The position numbers and the translations under genes were made by a program. A stretch of 64,000 nucleotides of DNA, taken from Citrobacter amalonaticus. Its GTDB lineage: Bacteria > Pseudomonadota > Gammaproteobacteria > Enterobacterales > Enterobacteriaceae. Below are positions 45,941-55,555 of this stretch, piece after piece. Position 1 is the stretch's first letter; every line of letters starts with the position of its first letter. The notes under the pieces are model-generated. The model had not been told where the DNA came from. It ran no database searches and saw nothing but the letters and a program-made list of their open reading frames with translations. Where the stretch lies: the NCBI RefSeq assembly GCF_002918555.1, contig NZ_PQMB01000003.1:124491-188490 (forward strand), written 5' to 3'.

Positions 45941-47650
45941 TTATTTCAGCGGTGAGTTTTTACGCTCAATGCTGTAGCGCTCAAGTTCTTTGTACGGCAC
46001 GACTTTGCTCTTTTTCTTACGCACGTCCACCACGGTCATGCGGTCGGTACAGGAGTAGCAAGGGTCGAGACTGCCAATAATCAGCGGCGCGTCAGATACC
46101 GTATTGCCACGCAGCATGTAGCGCAGGGTCGGCCAGTTGGCGTAGGTCGCCGCACGGCAGCGCCAGCGGTACAGCTTCTGGTTGTCACCGGTCATGCTCC
46201 AGTGGATATCATCGCCACGCGGCGCTTCCGAGAAGCCCAGCGCAAAGCGATGCGGAATATAGGTAAAGCCTTCCACCATCAGCGGGCCGCCAGGCAGATT
46301 GTCCAGACCGAAGTCGATCATATTCAGCGAGGTGTACACTTCGTTGATGCGCACCTTCAGACGGGAGATCACATCGCAGCCCTGCTCGCTGTGAACTTCC
46401 ATCGGCAGCAGGCCATAGCCGACAAACGGGTGATCGGCACGGGTATCGCGGGCGTGGCCGCTGGCGCGCACCATCGGACCAACGTTGCTGAAGTCACGGG
46501 CAATTTCCGGATCCAGACGGCCAATCCCCACGGTGCGCTGCTCCATATTTGGCGTGCTGAGCAGCATATCCACCAGCTCCTGCACGTCGCGACGCATCTG
46601 CTGCGCCAGTTGCCGGGTCTGGATCATGTCCTCTTTCAGCAGATCGCGACGAATCCCGCCGATCAGGTTCAGGCCATAGGTTTTGCGCGCCCCGGTGAGG
46701 ATCTCCGCCATCTTCATGGATGTTTCACGCACCCGGAAGAACTGCATAAAGCCGGAGTCAAAACCGGTGAAGTGGCAGGCCAGCCCGAGGTTCAGCAGGT
46801 GTGAATGCAGGCGCTCCACCTCCAGCAGAATGGCGCGGATCGTTTGTGCGCGTTCCGGCACCACGATCCCCATCGCATTCTCGACGGAGGTGGTATATGC
46901 GGTACTGTGGGCAAAGCCGCAGATGCCGCACACGCGGTCCGACAGGAAGGTGACTTCGTTGTAGCCCATGCGGGTTTCCGCCAGTTTTTCCATACCGCGA
47001 TGGACATAGAAGAGACGATAATCCGCGTCAATGATGTTCTCACCGTCTACAAACAGGCGGAAATGCCCCGGTTCATCAGAGGTGACGTGTAACGGACCAA
47101 TCGGCACCACGTTGTTTTTCTTGTCACCCAGCTCGTTGATGAATTCATAGGTTTCGGTATCGGTGGTCGGCGCCGGACGCTGGCGATAATCCATGCTGTC
47201 TTTACGCAGCGGATAGAGTTCGTCCGGCCAGTCATCCGGCAGCACCAGACGCCGTTCATCCGGCAAACCTACCGGGATCAAACCGTACATGTCGCGCACT
47301 TCACGTTCGCCCCAGACGGCGGCCGGCACACGCGGCGTCACCGACGGGTATTCCGGTTTGTTCGGATCCACTTCAACACGCACCGTTACCCAGCACTTCG
47401 TCCCCTGCTCCATCGACAGCACATAGTAAACGGCGTAATGCCCGCACAGCTGGCGTTCGTCGTTACCAAACAGCACGGAGAGCCATCCCCCCTGTTTGTA
47501 GTAGAGAAACTCCACCACTTCCGGCAGAGAGTTCACCTTCACGGTGATGGTTAGCTGATCTTTGGTCTGCCAGGCTTCGTCCAGCACCACGCCCGGAAAC
47601 GCCTGGTGCAGCGCTGCGAGATATTGTTGACCTGGTTTTTCTTCTTTCAT
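45941..47650 (-). CDS. hycE: Hydrogenase-3 large (catalytic) subunit HycE
   Basis: HycE is the group 4 NiFe-hydrogenase subunit that evolves hydrogen in formate hydrogenlyase. The 569-residue precursor has a NuoC-like N-terminal part (about 1-170) and a NuoD-like catalytic part with nickel ligands in RVCGIC and DPCYSC. The last 32 or so residues after DPCYSCTDR are the tail cut by HycI. It follows hycD by 17 bp. Confidence 0.97.
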   Translation of the reverse strand: MKEEKPGQQYLAALHQAFPGVVLDEAWQTKDQLTITVKVNSLPEVVEFLYYKQGGWLSVLFGNDERQLCGHYAVYYVLSMEQGTKCWVTVRVEVDPNKPEYPSVTPRVPAAVWGEREVRDMYGLIPVGLPDERRLVLPDDWPDELYPLRKDSMDYRQRPAPTTDTETYEFINELGDKKNNVVPIGPLHVTSDEPGHFRLFVDGENIIDADYRLFYVHRGMEKLAETRMGYNEVTFLSDRVCGICGFAHSTAYTTSVENAMGIVVPERAQTIRAILLEVERLHSHLLNLGLACHFTGFDSGFMQFFRVRETSMKMAEILTGARKTYGLNLIGGIRRDLLKEDMIQTRQLAQQMRRDVQELVDMLLSTPNMEQRTVGIGRLDPEIARDFSNVGPMVRASGHARDTRADHPFVGYGLLPMEVHSEQGCDVISRLKVRINEVYTSLNMIDFGLDNLPGGPLMVEGFTYIPHRFALGFSEAPRGDDIHWSMTGDNQKLYRWRCRAATYANWPTLRYMLRGNTVSDAPLIIGSLDPCYSCTDRMTVVDVRKKKSKVVPYKELERYSIERKNSPLK

Positions 47651-47667
47651 TGTTAAATTCTCTTAAA

Positions 47668-48591
47668 TCACGCCGCCAGCAAGGAGACGAATGCTAAAAA
47701 CGCAAACCCAAAACCGGCCCAGGTCACGCGTGAAGTGGCGCAAAAACGCAGGCGCGCCATGCTGTTTTCAAACAGGGCGATCGCCAGCACGCCGAGGATC
47801 AGTTTTACAATGGCAATCACCAGCGCCAGCAGCAGCCCACCGACGCTGAAGGTTTCCATCTGCCCCCAGGGCAGGAATACGCCAACAAACATCTGTAATA
47901 CCACCAGCTGTTTCAGGCTGATCCCCCACTTCAACACCGCAAAGCCGCTGCCGCTGTATTCGGTTAACGGTCCCTCCTGAAGCTCCTGCTCCGCTTCCGC
48001 CAGGTCAAACGGTAGCTTGCCCATTTCGATAAAGGTGGCGAAAGCACAGGCGCACAGCGCAAGAATCAACGGAATGCTACGGGCGACAGGCCAGTGGTAA
48101 ATGGTGTCGGTGATATTGCTGATATGGGTAGAGCCAGCGACCTGCGCGGCGACCCACAGGCCCAGCAGCAGAATCGGCTCCACCAGCACGCCAAGCATGG
48201 CTTCACGGCTCGCCCCGATAGCGGTGAACGGGCTACCGGTATCCAGACCGGCGATGGAAAAGAAGAAGCGCGCAATCGCAAAAAGGTAGATCAGGGTGAT
48301 CAGATCGCCCAGCTGCGGCAGCGGGGAACCGATCGTCACCACCGGCAGCGCGGTAGCGATAGTCAGCATGACGCCCACCATCACAAACGGCGTCAGACGA
48401 AAGACCCAGCCGGAATCGGCAGGCGCAACGCTCTGACGACCCAGCAGTTTGATAATATCCCGGTACTCCTGCAACACCCCCGGACCGCGACGATTATGCA
48501 GCCGGGCACGCGCCACGCGGGTAATGCCGGACAGCAATGGCGCAGCGGCGAATAACACCAGCGCCTGAATTAACGGATATAACACACTCAT
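47668..48591 (-). CDS. hycD: Formate hydrogenlyase membrane subunit HycD
   Basis: HycD is the NuoH-like membrane anchor of formate hydrogenlyase. The 307-residue protein has about eight membrane helices, the RVARARLHNRRGPGVLQEYRD start (in part) and the acidic loop EMGKLPFDLAEAEQEL typical of the quinone-site region of NuoH. The start at 48591 matches E. coli; the frame is open 42 codons upstream through hycC and is not used. Gap to hycC is 2 bp. Confidence 0.95.
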   Translation of the reverse strand: MSVLYPLIQALVLFAAAPLLSGITRVARARLHNRRGPGVLQEYRDIIKLLGRQSVAPADSGWVFRLTPFVMVGVMLTIATALPVVTIGSPLPQLGDLITLIYLFAIARFFFSIAGLDTGSPFTAIGASREAMLGVLVEPILLLGLWVAAQVAGSTHISNITDTIYHWPVARSIPLILALCACAFATFIEMGKLPFDLAEAEQELQEGPLTEYSGSGFAVLKWGISLKQLVVLQMFVGVFLPWGQMETFSVGGLLLALVIAIVKLILGVLAIALFENSMARLRFCATSRVTWAGFGFAFLAFVSLLAA

Positions 48592-48593
48592 TC

Positions 48594-50420
48594 TCAGGCT
48601 CCTCGTGAAACCACAATCACCACCAGTACCGCCAGCTCTATCAGTGCCAGACGACGGAACAGAACCGGTGCGGCTGCGTTCTGCCAGCCCGGAACCCGCG
48701 ATACCGGGTTTAGCCATTTACGCAGTTTAAGCACCGGGGCAAACGCCTCTTTCACCGGCATAGCAAAACCGTGAGCGGTAATCACCATTGACTGCTCATG
48801 GTCGTAGCCGCAGACCCATGCCGCACCGCGTGAACGTGACGGCAGACGGTTACCTTTGAAAATGACCATGATGATGAACGGCAGCAGCGGACAGGCAATC
48901 AGCAGCAGCGTGATCATTGGCTGAGAAACGGTGGTATTCGCCGTCTCCAGCGGCAGCGGCACTGCAGCCGAGAGCATTGGCAGCAGCCACGGCGCGGCAA
49001 CGCCGCCCGTTACGCAGCAGATAGCCAACGCAACTACGCTAACGCCCATCAGGACTGGCGCACAGCAGGCGTTTTCCGCTTCTTTCGTACGCGGCGCGCC
49101 CAGGAAAGTGACGCCATAGACCTTCGCCATACACATCACCGCCAGCGCCCCGGTAATCGCCAGGCCGACAGCCAGCAACGGCCCCAGCAGACGCCCCACA
49201 AATGCCCCGCTGTTACCCAGTTTGAAGAAGGATTGATAGATAACCCACTCACCGGCAAACCCGTTCAGCGGCGGCAGCGCGGCCATCGCCATCAGTCCCA
49301 CCAGCATCGCCAGCGAGATAACCGGCATACGTTTACCTATGCCGCCCAGCTTTTCGATGTCGCGGTGCCCGGTGCGAAACCAGATGCTGCCCGCGCCCAA
49401 AAACAGCACGCTTTTGAACAGGCTATGATTCATCAGATGATAAAGACCACCGGTCAGACCAAGTGCCACCAGCGCCGGTTGATTCAGGGCGATCCCGGCC
49501 ACCCCCGCGCCCAGGCCGAGCAGAATGATGCCGATATTTTCCAGAGTGTGGTACGCCAGCAGACGCTGAATGTTATGTTCCATCAGCGCATACAGACCGC
49601 CGACAAACGCGGTGATCATGCCGAGCACCAGGAGCAACACGCCCCACCACAGCGGCGCGTTACCGCCAATCAGCGACAAAGAGAGAATGCCCAGCAGACC
49701 GACCTTCATCACCACGCCAGAGAACAGCGCCGCGGCCGGGGCGCTGGCGTTGGCGTGTGCCTGCGGCACCCAGCCGTGCAGCGGGATGATCCCGGCCAGC
49801 AGACCAAAGCCCGCCACGCCGGTCAGCCAGATATCGGCGCCGAGCGGTAGCTCCTGCGTGCGCAGATCGAGCAGGCGCAGATCCAGGGTGCCATAGCGCT
49901 GCCACACCAGACAGCAGACGATCGCCAGCAGCAGCGTACCGATACGCCCCAGCGCAAACCACAGCTTGCCCTCTTTGCTGCACCCGGTCAGAAATACCGC
50001 GCACAGCGCCATGATTTCCGCCATCACCACCAGCGCGCCGAGATTGCTGGCAACCACGGCGCAAACCGCAGCCGCCAGCAGCAGGTTCAACAGCAGCCCG
50101 TTAGCCTTCACTTGCGAATGCCGGTGCCAGTCAATGTTGTACAGGCTGACAAACAGCCCGCACAGACCCAGCGTAATCAGCCAGATGGAATTCAGCGGCG
50201 TAATTTGCATACCGTGCCCAATCAGCGGCATCACGCCGCTGACCGCAATGGCGTGAGTCAGCACGGTGAAACCGGCGGCGGCCGTACACAAACTGCCAAC
50301 CGCGCCGCCAATCCCGGCAATCCAGCCGCTCAGCGCTTTATGGAAGGAGAAGAGAAATGCCAGAACGGCGGCGGCAGAAAACCAGGCCACCCCGCTGTTA
50401 ATTAGTGAAATTGCGCTCAT
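48594..50420 (-). CDS. hycC: Formate hydrogenlyase antiporter-like membrane subunit HycC
   Basis: HycC is the NuoL/M/N-related subunit thought to couple hydrogen evolution to ion movement. The 608-residue protein has about 15-16 hydrophobic segments. Conserved elements include HGWVPQAHANASAPAAALFSG in part, with His and Lys in the proton path, and YHTLENIGII. It overlaps hycB by 4 bp. Confidence 0.96.
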   Translation of the reverse strand: MSAISLINSGVAWFSAAAVLAFLFSFHKALSGWIAGIGGAVGSLCTAAAGFTVLTHAIAVSGVMPLIGHGMQITPLNSIWLITLGLCGLFVSLYNIDWHRHSQVKANGLLLNLLLAAAVCAVVASNLGALVVMAEIMALCAVFLTGCSKEGKLWFALGRIGTLLLAIVCCLVWQRYGTLDLRLLDLRTQELPLGADIWLTGVAGFGLLAGIIPLHGWVPQAHANASAPAAALFSGVVMKVGLLGILSLSLIGGNAPLWWGVLLLVLGMITAFVGGLYALMEHNIQRLLAYHTLENIGIILLGLGAGVAGIALNQPALVALGLTGGLYHLMNHSLFKSVLFLGAGSIWFRTGHRDIEKLGGIGKRMPVISLAMLVGLMAMAALPPLNGFAGEWVIYQSFFKLGNSGAFVGRLLGPLLAVGLAITGALAVMCMAKVYGVTFLGAPRTKEAENACCAPVLMGVSVVALAICCVTGGVAAPWLLPMLSAAVPLPLETANTTVSQPMITLLLIACPLLPFIIMVIFKGNRLPSRSRGAAWVCGYDHEQSMVITAHGFAMPVKEAFAPVLKLRKWLNPVSRVPGWQNAAAPVLFRRLALIELAVLVVIVVSRGA

Positions 50421-51028
50421 TTTGCATCCCCACGTTGAGCCTGCTGAAACAAGGTGAGATCGCCGAAATCGGTATTGAACGTCAGCTCACGTTTACGTTT
50501 GCTGGCGCGAGCGATATCCCTGTTATTCACCAGATGCAGAGCTTTGGTCGGGCACATCCGCACACAGGCCGGTCCCTGCTCATCAAAGCTGCACAAATCA
50601 CATTTCACGGCGATGGCGCGTACGCCCGGAACCCAGTCCAGCAGCGTGCTGACGCGAGCCGGGGCCGGTGGCGCGGGCGGCGCTTTTGGCGAGTTGGCGT
50701 TAGCCGGAATGTGTAGCGGACGGCTGCCGGAGAATTCAATTGCCCCAAACGGACAAGCGATCCCACACAGTTTGCAGCTCACGCACAGGCTTTCATTCAG
50801 CTGTACGGCACCATTAACGCGATTGATGGCGTTGACCGGGCAGACCCCGGCACAAGGCGCATCTTCGCAGTGGTGACAGAGCTGCGGTGCAGATTCTTTT
50901 TCATTAAGCATCACTTTCAGGCGCGGCATTGACTGCAGGCCGTGCTGGCGATGCGTCTCTGAACAGGCGGCCTCACAGGTGTGGCAGCCGATACACAGAG
51001 AGGAGTCAGCAATTACAAAACGATTCAC
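50417..51028 (-). CDS. hycB: Formate hydrogenlyase small subunit HycB
   Basis: HycB (203 residues) carries four 4Fe-4S clusters and takes electrons from formate dehydrogenase-H (FdhF, coded elsewhere). The cysteine motifs CIGCHTCEAACS, CHHCEDAPCAGVCP, CVSCKLCGIACPFGAI and CDLCSFDEQGPAC are all visible. It is the first structural gene after hycA, with 145 bp between them. Confidence 0.96.
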   Translation of the reverse strand: MNRFVIADSSLCIGCHTCEAACSETHRQHGLQSMPRLKVMLNEKESAPQLCHHCEDAPCAGVCPVNAINRVNGAVQLNESLCVSCKLCGIACPFGAIEFSGSRPLHIPANANSPKAPPAPPAPARVSTLLDWVPGVRAIAVKCDLCSFDEQGPACVRMCPTKALHLVNNRDIARASKRKRELTFNTDFGDLTLFQQAQRGDAK

Positions 51029-51173
51029 CAGGCATTCCTCAGGTGATAGTCATTTTTGACGAAAACATGCCGATGAAATGTCATTTTCGACACCCATCGA
51101 CACGCCCATCCCCAAAACCATCGCGACGCTGCGTGCAGCAACATCGCGAAGCAAAACGGGCAGCGCCTCGCCC
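51029..51173. promoter_or_regulatory. hycA-hycB intergenic region with probable FhlA sites
   Basis: Within about 51049-51103 there are several GTCATTT/TGACGA and GTCATTTTCGACA elements, plus an ATCGACAC repeat. In E. coli the FhlA upstream activating sequence and an IHF site for hyc lie in this same interval. It acts with the sigma-54 promoter at 51672-51687. Confidence 0.65.
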
Positions 51174-51635
51174 TCAATTCGCCGGGCACTGTCCCTTAAC
51201 CAGCTGGCTCAGATTGACGGGGGAATTGGTTTCCACCGCGGCATATAAGCTGTCGTAAACGCTGGCGATTTTCCCAAGATAGTGTTCCAGCACCTGTCCG
51301 CGATCGCGGTTGCTGACCTGGTTGTCAACGTTGCCGTCAATATCCAGCTGCGCGCGCGCAACGAGCTGCTTATCTTCGCCATCCTGTGTTTCGACGTAAT
51401 ACTCGATGGTATGGCTGTTAAAGCCATCCGCCAGCGTGACGTAGATACGGAAGTGTTCGAAAAGAACGAAGCAGAGGTCTTTTTCCGGCGCACAGCTCAT
51501 TGCATGATGCAGACGCGCTTTTGACAGGGTGATCCCCTGAACCAGCGAATTGCAGTAAATATGCCACTGGTCCTGTAGGCGACGATGCCGCTGTGCGATG
51601 TAATCGGCTTTTTCGCTTATTTCCCAAATAGTCAT
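51174..51635 (-). CDS. hycA: Formate hydrogenlyase regulator HycA
   Basis: HycA (153 residues) damps formate-dependent expression of hyc and hyp, probably by antagonising FhlA. No DNA-binding motif is visible; the sequence is typical of the HycA family, starting MTIWEISEKADYIAQ. It is the first gene of the hyc operon, directly below the sigma-54 promoter. Confidence 0.95.
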   Translation of the reverse strand: MTIWEISEKADYIAQRHRRLQDQWHIYCNSLVQGITLSKARLHHAMSCAPEKDLCFVLFEHFRIYVTLADGFNSHTIEYYVETQDGEDKQLVARAQLDIDGNVDNQVSNRDRGQVLEHYLGKIASVYDSLYAAVETNSPVNLSQLVKGQCPAN

Positions 51636-51671
51636 GTCAGGTTACCCGTTTAACTGAGATAGCCTGCCTTA

Positions 51672-51687
51672 AGCATTTTTCATGCCA
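51672..51687 (-). promoter_or_regulatory. Sigma-54 promoter of the hyc operon
   Basis: On the minus strand TGGCATGAAAAATGCT fits the -24/-12 consensus with the GG and GC dinucleotides at the right spacing. It lies about 37 bp before hycA. Confidence 0.88.
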
Positions 51688-51738
51688 TATTTTAATCCAT
51701 TGTTTTATATGAATTTATAAATAATTCGTCAGGTTTCG

Positions 51739-51774
51739 ACGCCGTGACGACGTGTCATTTCGTCATTGTCGACA
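51739..51774. promoter_or_regulatory. FhlA upstream activating site for hypA
   Basis: The stretch contains CGTGACGACGTGTCATTTCG followed by TCATTGTCGAC, with repeated GTCA and CGAC elements. It shares GTGTCAT and CGTCA with the hydN palindrome and the hycA-hycB interval, and lies about 30 bp upstream of the hyp sigma-54 promoter. Confidence 0.7.
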
Positions 51775-51800
51775 TCCCTGAAAAATGCAGATTTTCACTC

Positions 51801-51816
51801 TGGCATGGTTATTGCT
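51801..51816 (+). promoter_or_regulatory. Sigma-54 promoter of hypABCDE
   Basis: TGGCATGGTTATTGCT matches TGGCACG-N4-TTGCT closely. The hypA start is about 43 bp downstream, after GGGAGG. Confidence 0.92.
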
Positions 51817-51858
51817 TGCTATCGACCGGTATGGCGGGTAACAACTTTGGGAGGCGAT

Positions 51859-52209
51859 ATGCACGAAATCACCCTCTGCCAGCGGGCACTGGAATTGATT
51901 GAACAACAGGCGGCGCAACATAGTGCCAGGCGGGTAACCGGGGTCTGGCTCAAAATTGGCGCATTTTCTTGCGTCGAAACCAGCGCTCTCACCTTTTGTT
52001 TTGATCTGGTATGCCGCGGCACCGTGGCGGAAGGTTGTAAACTGCATCTCGAAGAGCAAGAAGCCGAGTGCTGGTGCGAATCTTGTCAACAATACGTCAC
52101 GCTACTGACTCAACGCGTACGCCGTTGTCCACAATGCAATAGCGCGATGCTGCGTATTGTGGCCGATGATGGGTTACAGATTCGACGAATAGAAATAGAT
52201 GAGGAGTGA
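51859..52209 (+). CDS. hypA: Hydrogenase nickel-incorporation protein HypA
   Basis: HypA delivers nickel to the hydrogenase large subunit together with HypB. The 116-residue protein begins MHEI, whose His2 is a nickel ligand, and has a zinc site of four cysteines in CWCESC...CPQC (about 73-95). The start at 51859 follows GGGAGGCGAT; a longer open frame upstream includes the promoter. Confidence 0.96.
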   Translation: MHEITLCQRALELIEQQAAQHSARRVTGVWLKIGAFSCVETSALTFCFDLVCRGTVAEGCKLHLEEQEAECWCESCQQYVTLLTQRVRRCPQCNSAMLRIVADDGLQIRRIEIDEE

Positions 52210-52212
52210 GCG

Positions 52213-53085
52213 ATGTGTACAACATGCGGTTGCGCTGAAGGCAACCTTTATATAGAGGGTGACGAGCATAACCCTCATTCCGCGTTTCGTAGCGCCCCCT
52301 TTGCCCCGGCAGCCCGCCCGGCGCTCAATATTACCGGCGTGAAAACGGCTAATTTTACTCCGGACCAAACCGCAGAAGGCGACTTGCACTATGGCCACGG
52401 TGAAGCCGGAACCCACGCGCCGGGCATGAGCCAGCGCCGTATGCTGGAAGTGGAAATCGACGTGCTGGACAAAAATAACCGTCTGGCAGAGCGTAACCGC
52501 GCCCGCTTCGCCGCCCACCAGCATCTGGTTCTCAACCTTGTATCCAGCCCCGGCTCCGGTAAAACCACCCTGCTGACCGAAACGCTGATGAAGTTAAAAG
52601 ACAGCGTGCCGTGCGCCGTGATTGAAGGCGACCAGCAAACGGTGAATGACGCCGCCCGCATCCGTGCAACCGGTACGCCCGCCATCCAGGTTAACACCGG
52701 TAAAGGTTGCCACCTCGACGCGCAAATGATCGCTGACGCCGCCCCACGCCTTCCGCTGGAGGATAACGGCATTCTGTTTATTGAAAACGTCGGCAATCTC
52801 GTCTGCCCCGCCAGCTTTGATCTCGGCGAACGCCATAAAGTGGCGGTGCTTTCCGTGACCGAAGGCGAAGACAAGCCGCTGAAGTATCCGCACATGTTTG
52901 CCGCCGCCTCGCTGATGCTGCTCAATAAAGTCGATCTGCTGCCGTACCTGAATTTCGACGTTGAGAAGTGCCTCGCCAGCGCCCGGGAAGTGAACCCGGA
53001 AATCGAAATCATCCTGATTTCCGCCACCAGCGGCGAAGGGATGGATCAATGGTTAAACTGGCTGGAGGCACAGCGATGTGCATAG
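52213..53085 (+). CDS. hypB: Hydrogenase nickel-incorporation GTPase HypB
   Basis: HypB is the GTPase of nickel insertion into NiFe hydrogenases. The 290-residue protein starts with the high-affinity nickel motif CTTCGC and has no long histidine stretch, as in E. coli. The P-loop [10 protein letters not shown] is near residues 111-120, and the metal site of the G domain includes KGCHLDA. It overlaps hypC by 10 bp. Confidence 0.97.
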   Translation: MCTTCGCAEGNLYIEGDEHNPHSAFRSAPFAPAARPALNITGVKTANFTPDQTAEGDLHYGHGEAGTHAPGMSQRRMLEVEIDVLDKNNRLAERNRARFAAHQHLVLNLVSSPGSGKTTLLTETLMKLKDSVPCAVIEGDQQTVNDAARIRATGTPAIQVNTGKGCHLDAQMIADAAPRLPLEDNGILFIENVGNLVCPASFDLGERHKVAVLSVTEGEDKPLKYPHMFAAASLMLLNKVDLLPYLNFDVEKCLASAREVNPEIEIILISATSGEGMDQWLNWLEAQRCA

Positions 53086-53348
53086 GCGTTCCCGGCCAAA
53101 TCCGCACGATTGATGGCAACCAGGCGAAGGTTGATGTCTGCGGTATTCAACGCGACGTCGATCTGACGCTGGTTGGCAGCAGCGACGAGAACGGTCAGCC
53201 GCGCCTGGGTCAGTGGGTGCTGGTTCATGTTGGCTTCGCCATGAGCGTGATTAATGAAGCCGAAGCGCGCGACACCCTCGACGCGCTGCAAAATATGTTT
53301 GATCTGGAGCCGGACGTCGGCGCTTTGCTGTATGGTGAGGAGCGATAA
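53076..53348 (+). CDS. hypC: Hydrogenase chaperone HypC
   Basis: HypC (90 residues) carries the Fe(CN)2CO unit with HypD and holds the hydrogenase-3 precursor HycE. The N-terminal MCIGVPGQ presents the essential Cys2 after Met removal. The start at 53076 lies inside hypB; the longer open frame from 52968 is not used. It overlaps hypD by 1 bp. Confidence 0.96.
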   Translation: MCIGVPGQIRTIDGNQAKVDVCGIQRDVDLTLVGSSDENGQPRLGQWVLVHVGFAMSVINEAEARDTLDALQNMFDLEPDVGALLYGEER

Positions 53349-54469
53349 TGCGTTTTGTTGACGAATACCGGGCGCCGGAACAGGTGATGCAGTTAATTGA
53401 GCATCTGCGTGAACGCGCCGCCCATCTCCCTTATACCGCCGAACGTCCGTTACGTATTATGGAGGTCTGCGGCGGCCATACGCACGCCATTTTCAAATTT
53501 GGCCTCGACCAGCTGCTGCCCGATAACGTGGAGTTTATCCACGGTCCCGGCTGCCCGGTCTGCGTGCTGCCGATGGGCAGAATCGACAGCTGCGTGGAGA
53601 TCGCCAGCCATCCGGAGGTGATTTTCTGTACCTTCGGCGACGCCATGCGCGTGCCGGGCAAACAGGGGTCGCTGTTACAGGCTAAAGCACGCGGTGCTGA
53701 TGTACGCATCGTCTACTCGCCGATGGATGCGCTCAAACTGGCGCAGGACAATCCGACCCGCAAAGTGGTCTTCTTCGGCCTGGGCTTTGAAACCACCATG
53801 CCGACCACCGCCATCACGCTGCAACAGGCCAAACTGCGTGACGTGCAGAACTTTTACTTTTTCTGTCAGCACATCACGCTCATCCCGACGCTGCGTAGCC
53901 TGCTCGAACAACCCGACAACGGTATTGACGCATTTCTCGCACCGGGACACGTCAGCATGGTCATCGGTACCGGCGCCTATCATTTTATTGCCAGCGAGTT
54001 TCACCGCCCGCTGGTGGTCGCTGGATTTGAACCGCTTGATCTGCTGCAAGGCGTGGTCATGCTCGTTGAGCAGAAAATAGCGGCCCACAGCCAGGTTGAG
54101 AATCAGTATCGCCGCGTGGTGCCGGATGCCGGTAACCTGCTTGCGCAACAGGCTATGGCTGACGTTTTTTGCGTCACCGGCGACAGCGAATGGCGCGGAC
54201 TGGGCGTGATCGAATCCTCGGGCGTACATCTGACCGCCGATTATCAACGCTTCGACGCCGAAGCGCATTTCTGCCCGGCGCCGCAGCAGGTGTATGACGA
54301 TCCGCGCGCCCGCTGTGGTGAAGTGCTGACCGGCCGATGCAAACCGCATCAGTGCCCGTTGTTTGGCAAAACCTGTAACCCGGAAAGCGCGTTCGGCGCA
54401 CTGATGGTCTCTTCCGAAGGGGCATGTGCCGCGTGGTATCAGTATCGTCAGCAGGAGTGTGAAGCGTGA
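53348..54469 (+). CDS. hypD: Hydrogenase maturation iron-sulfur protein HypD
   Basis: HypD is the 4Fe-4S scaffold on which the Fe(CN)2CO group is assembled with HypC and HypE. The 373-residue chain has the CGGHTH motif (about 38-43), GPGCPVC (about 66-72) and the cluster cysteines in GRCKPHQCPLFGKTC near the end. It overlaps hypE by 4 bp. Confidence 0.97.
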   Translation: MRFVDEYRAPEQVMQLIEHLRERAAHLPYTAERPLRIMEVCGGHTHAIFKFGLDQLLPDNVEFIHGPGCPVCVLPMGRIDSCVEIASHPEVIFCTFGDAMRVPGKQGSLLQAKARGADVRIVYSPMDALKLAQDNPTRKVVFFGLGFETTMPTTAITLQQAKLRDVQNFYFFCQHITLIPTLRSLLEQPDNGIDAFLAPGHVSMVIGTGAYHFIASEFHRPLVVAGFEPLDLLQGVVMLVEQKIAAHSQVENQYRRVVPDAGNLLAQQAMADVFCVTGDSEWRGLGVIESSGVHLTADYQRFDAEAHFCPAPQQVYDDPRARCGEVLTGRCKPHQCPLFGKTCNPESAFGALMVSSEGACAAWYQYRQQECEA

Positions 54470-55476
54470 ATAATGTACAACTCGCCCACGGTAGCGGCGG
54501 CCAGGCTATGCAGCAGTTGATCAATAGCCTGTTCATGGAGGCCTTTGCGAATCCGTGGCTGGCGGAGCAGGAAGATCAGGCGCGTCTTGATCTGGCGCAG
54601 CTGGTGGCAGAAGGCGATCGTCTGGCCTTCTCTACGGACAGCTATGTCATCGACCCGCTCTTTTTCCCCGGCGGCAACATTGGCAAGCTGGCAATTTGCG
54701 GCACGGCCAACGACGTTGCGGTCAGCGGGGCGATCCCTCGCTATCTCTCCTGCGGCTTCATTCTTGAAGAAGGTCTGCCGATGGAGACGCTGAAAAGCGT
54801 GGTTAACAGCATGGCTGCCACCGCGCGCGAAGCGGGCATCGCCATCGTCACCGGTGACACGAAAGTCGTCCAGCGCGGCGCGGCGGATAAGCTGTTTATT
54901 AACACGGCCGGAATGGGAGCTATTCCGGCTAATATTCACTGGGGCGCACAAACGCTGACGGCGGGTGACGTCTTGCTGGTCAGTGGCACCCTCGGGGATC
55001 ACGGCGCCACCATTCTCAACCTGCGTGAGCAGCTGGGTCTGGATGGTGAACTGGTCAGCGACTGTGCGGTATTAACGCCGCTTATCCAGACGCTGCGCGA
55101 TATCGCAGGCGTGAAGGCGCTGCGCGACGCCACCCGCGGCGGCGTTAACGCGGTGGCCCACGAGTTTGCCGCGGCCTGCGGCTGTGGAATAGAGCTGTCT
55201 GAATCCGCACTGCCGGTGAAACCCTCCGTGCGCGGCGTTTGTGAACTGCTGGGGCTGGATGCGCTTAACTTTGCCAACGAAGGCAAACTGGTGATTGCCG
55301 TTGAGCGGCAGGCTGCGGAACAGGTCCTGAACGCGCTACGTGCGCATCCTTTAGGCCGTGATGCCGCCCTGATTGGTGAAGTGGTTGAACGTAAAGGTGT
55401 TCGCCTGGCCGGTCTTTATGGCGTGAAGCGTACCCTTGATTTGCCACACGCTGAGCCGCTCCCTCGTATATGCTAA
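54466..55476 (+). CDS. hypE: Hydrogenase maturation protein HypE
   Basis: HypE dehydrates the thiocarbamate on its C-terminal cysteine to thiocyanate, giving the CN ligands. The 336-residue PurM-like protein starts with the MNNVQLAHGSGGQAM region and ends PRIC, with the carbamoylated Cys336. It accepts the carbamoyl group from HypF. fhlA follows after 79 bp. Confidence 0.97.
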   Translation: MNNVQLAHGSGGQAMQQLINSLFMEAFANPWLAEQEDQARLDLAQLVAEGDRLAFSTDSYVIDPLFFPGGNIGKLAICGTANDVAVSGAIPRYLSCGFILEEGLPMETLKSVVNSMAATAREAGIAIVTGDTKVVQRGAADKLFINTAGMGAIPANIHWGAQTLTAGDVLLVSGTLGDHGATILNLREQLGLDGELVSDCAVLTPLIQTLRDIAGVKALRDATRGGVNAVAHEFAAACGCGIELSESALPVKPSVRGVCELLGLDALNFANEGKLVIAVERQAAEQVLNALRAHPLGRDAALIGEVVERKGVRLAGLYGVKRTLDLPHAEPLPRIC

Positions 55477-55521
55477 TCACCTTCAACCCGTTCCTGTATC
55501 TATAATTCATTGACCGTTTTC

Positions 55522-55538
55522 GCACCGCTTTGCGGTGC
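55522..55538 (+). other. Stem-loop in the fhlA leader
   Basis: GCACCGC and GCGGTGC form a 7-bp stem with a 3-base loop, 17 bp before the fhlA start and near its ribosome site. In E. coli the fhlA leader and early coding part are targets of the sRNA OxyS. The hairpin may control fhlA translation within the hyp transcript. Confidence 0.5.
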
Positions 55539-55555
55539 TTTCCTGGAAAAGCAAC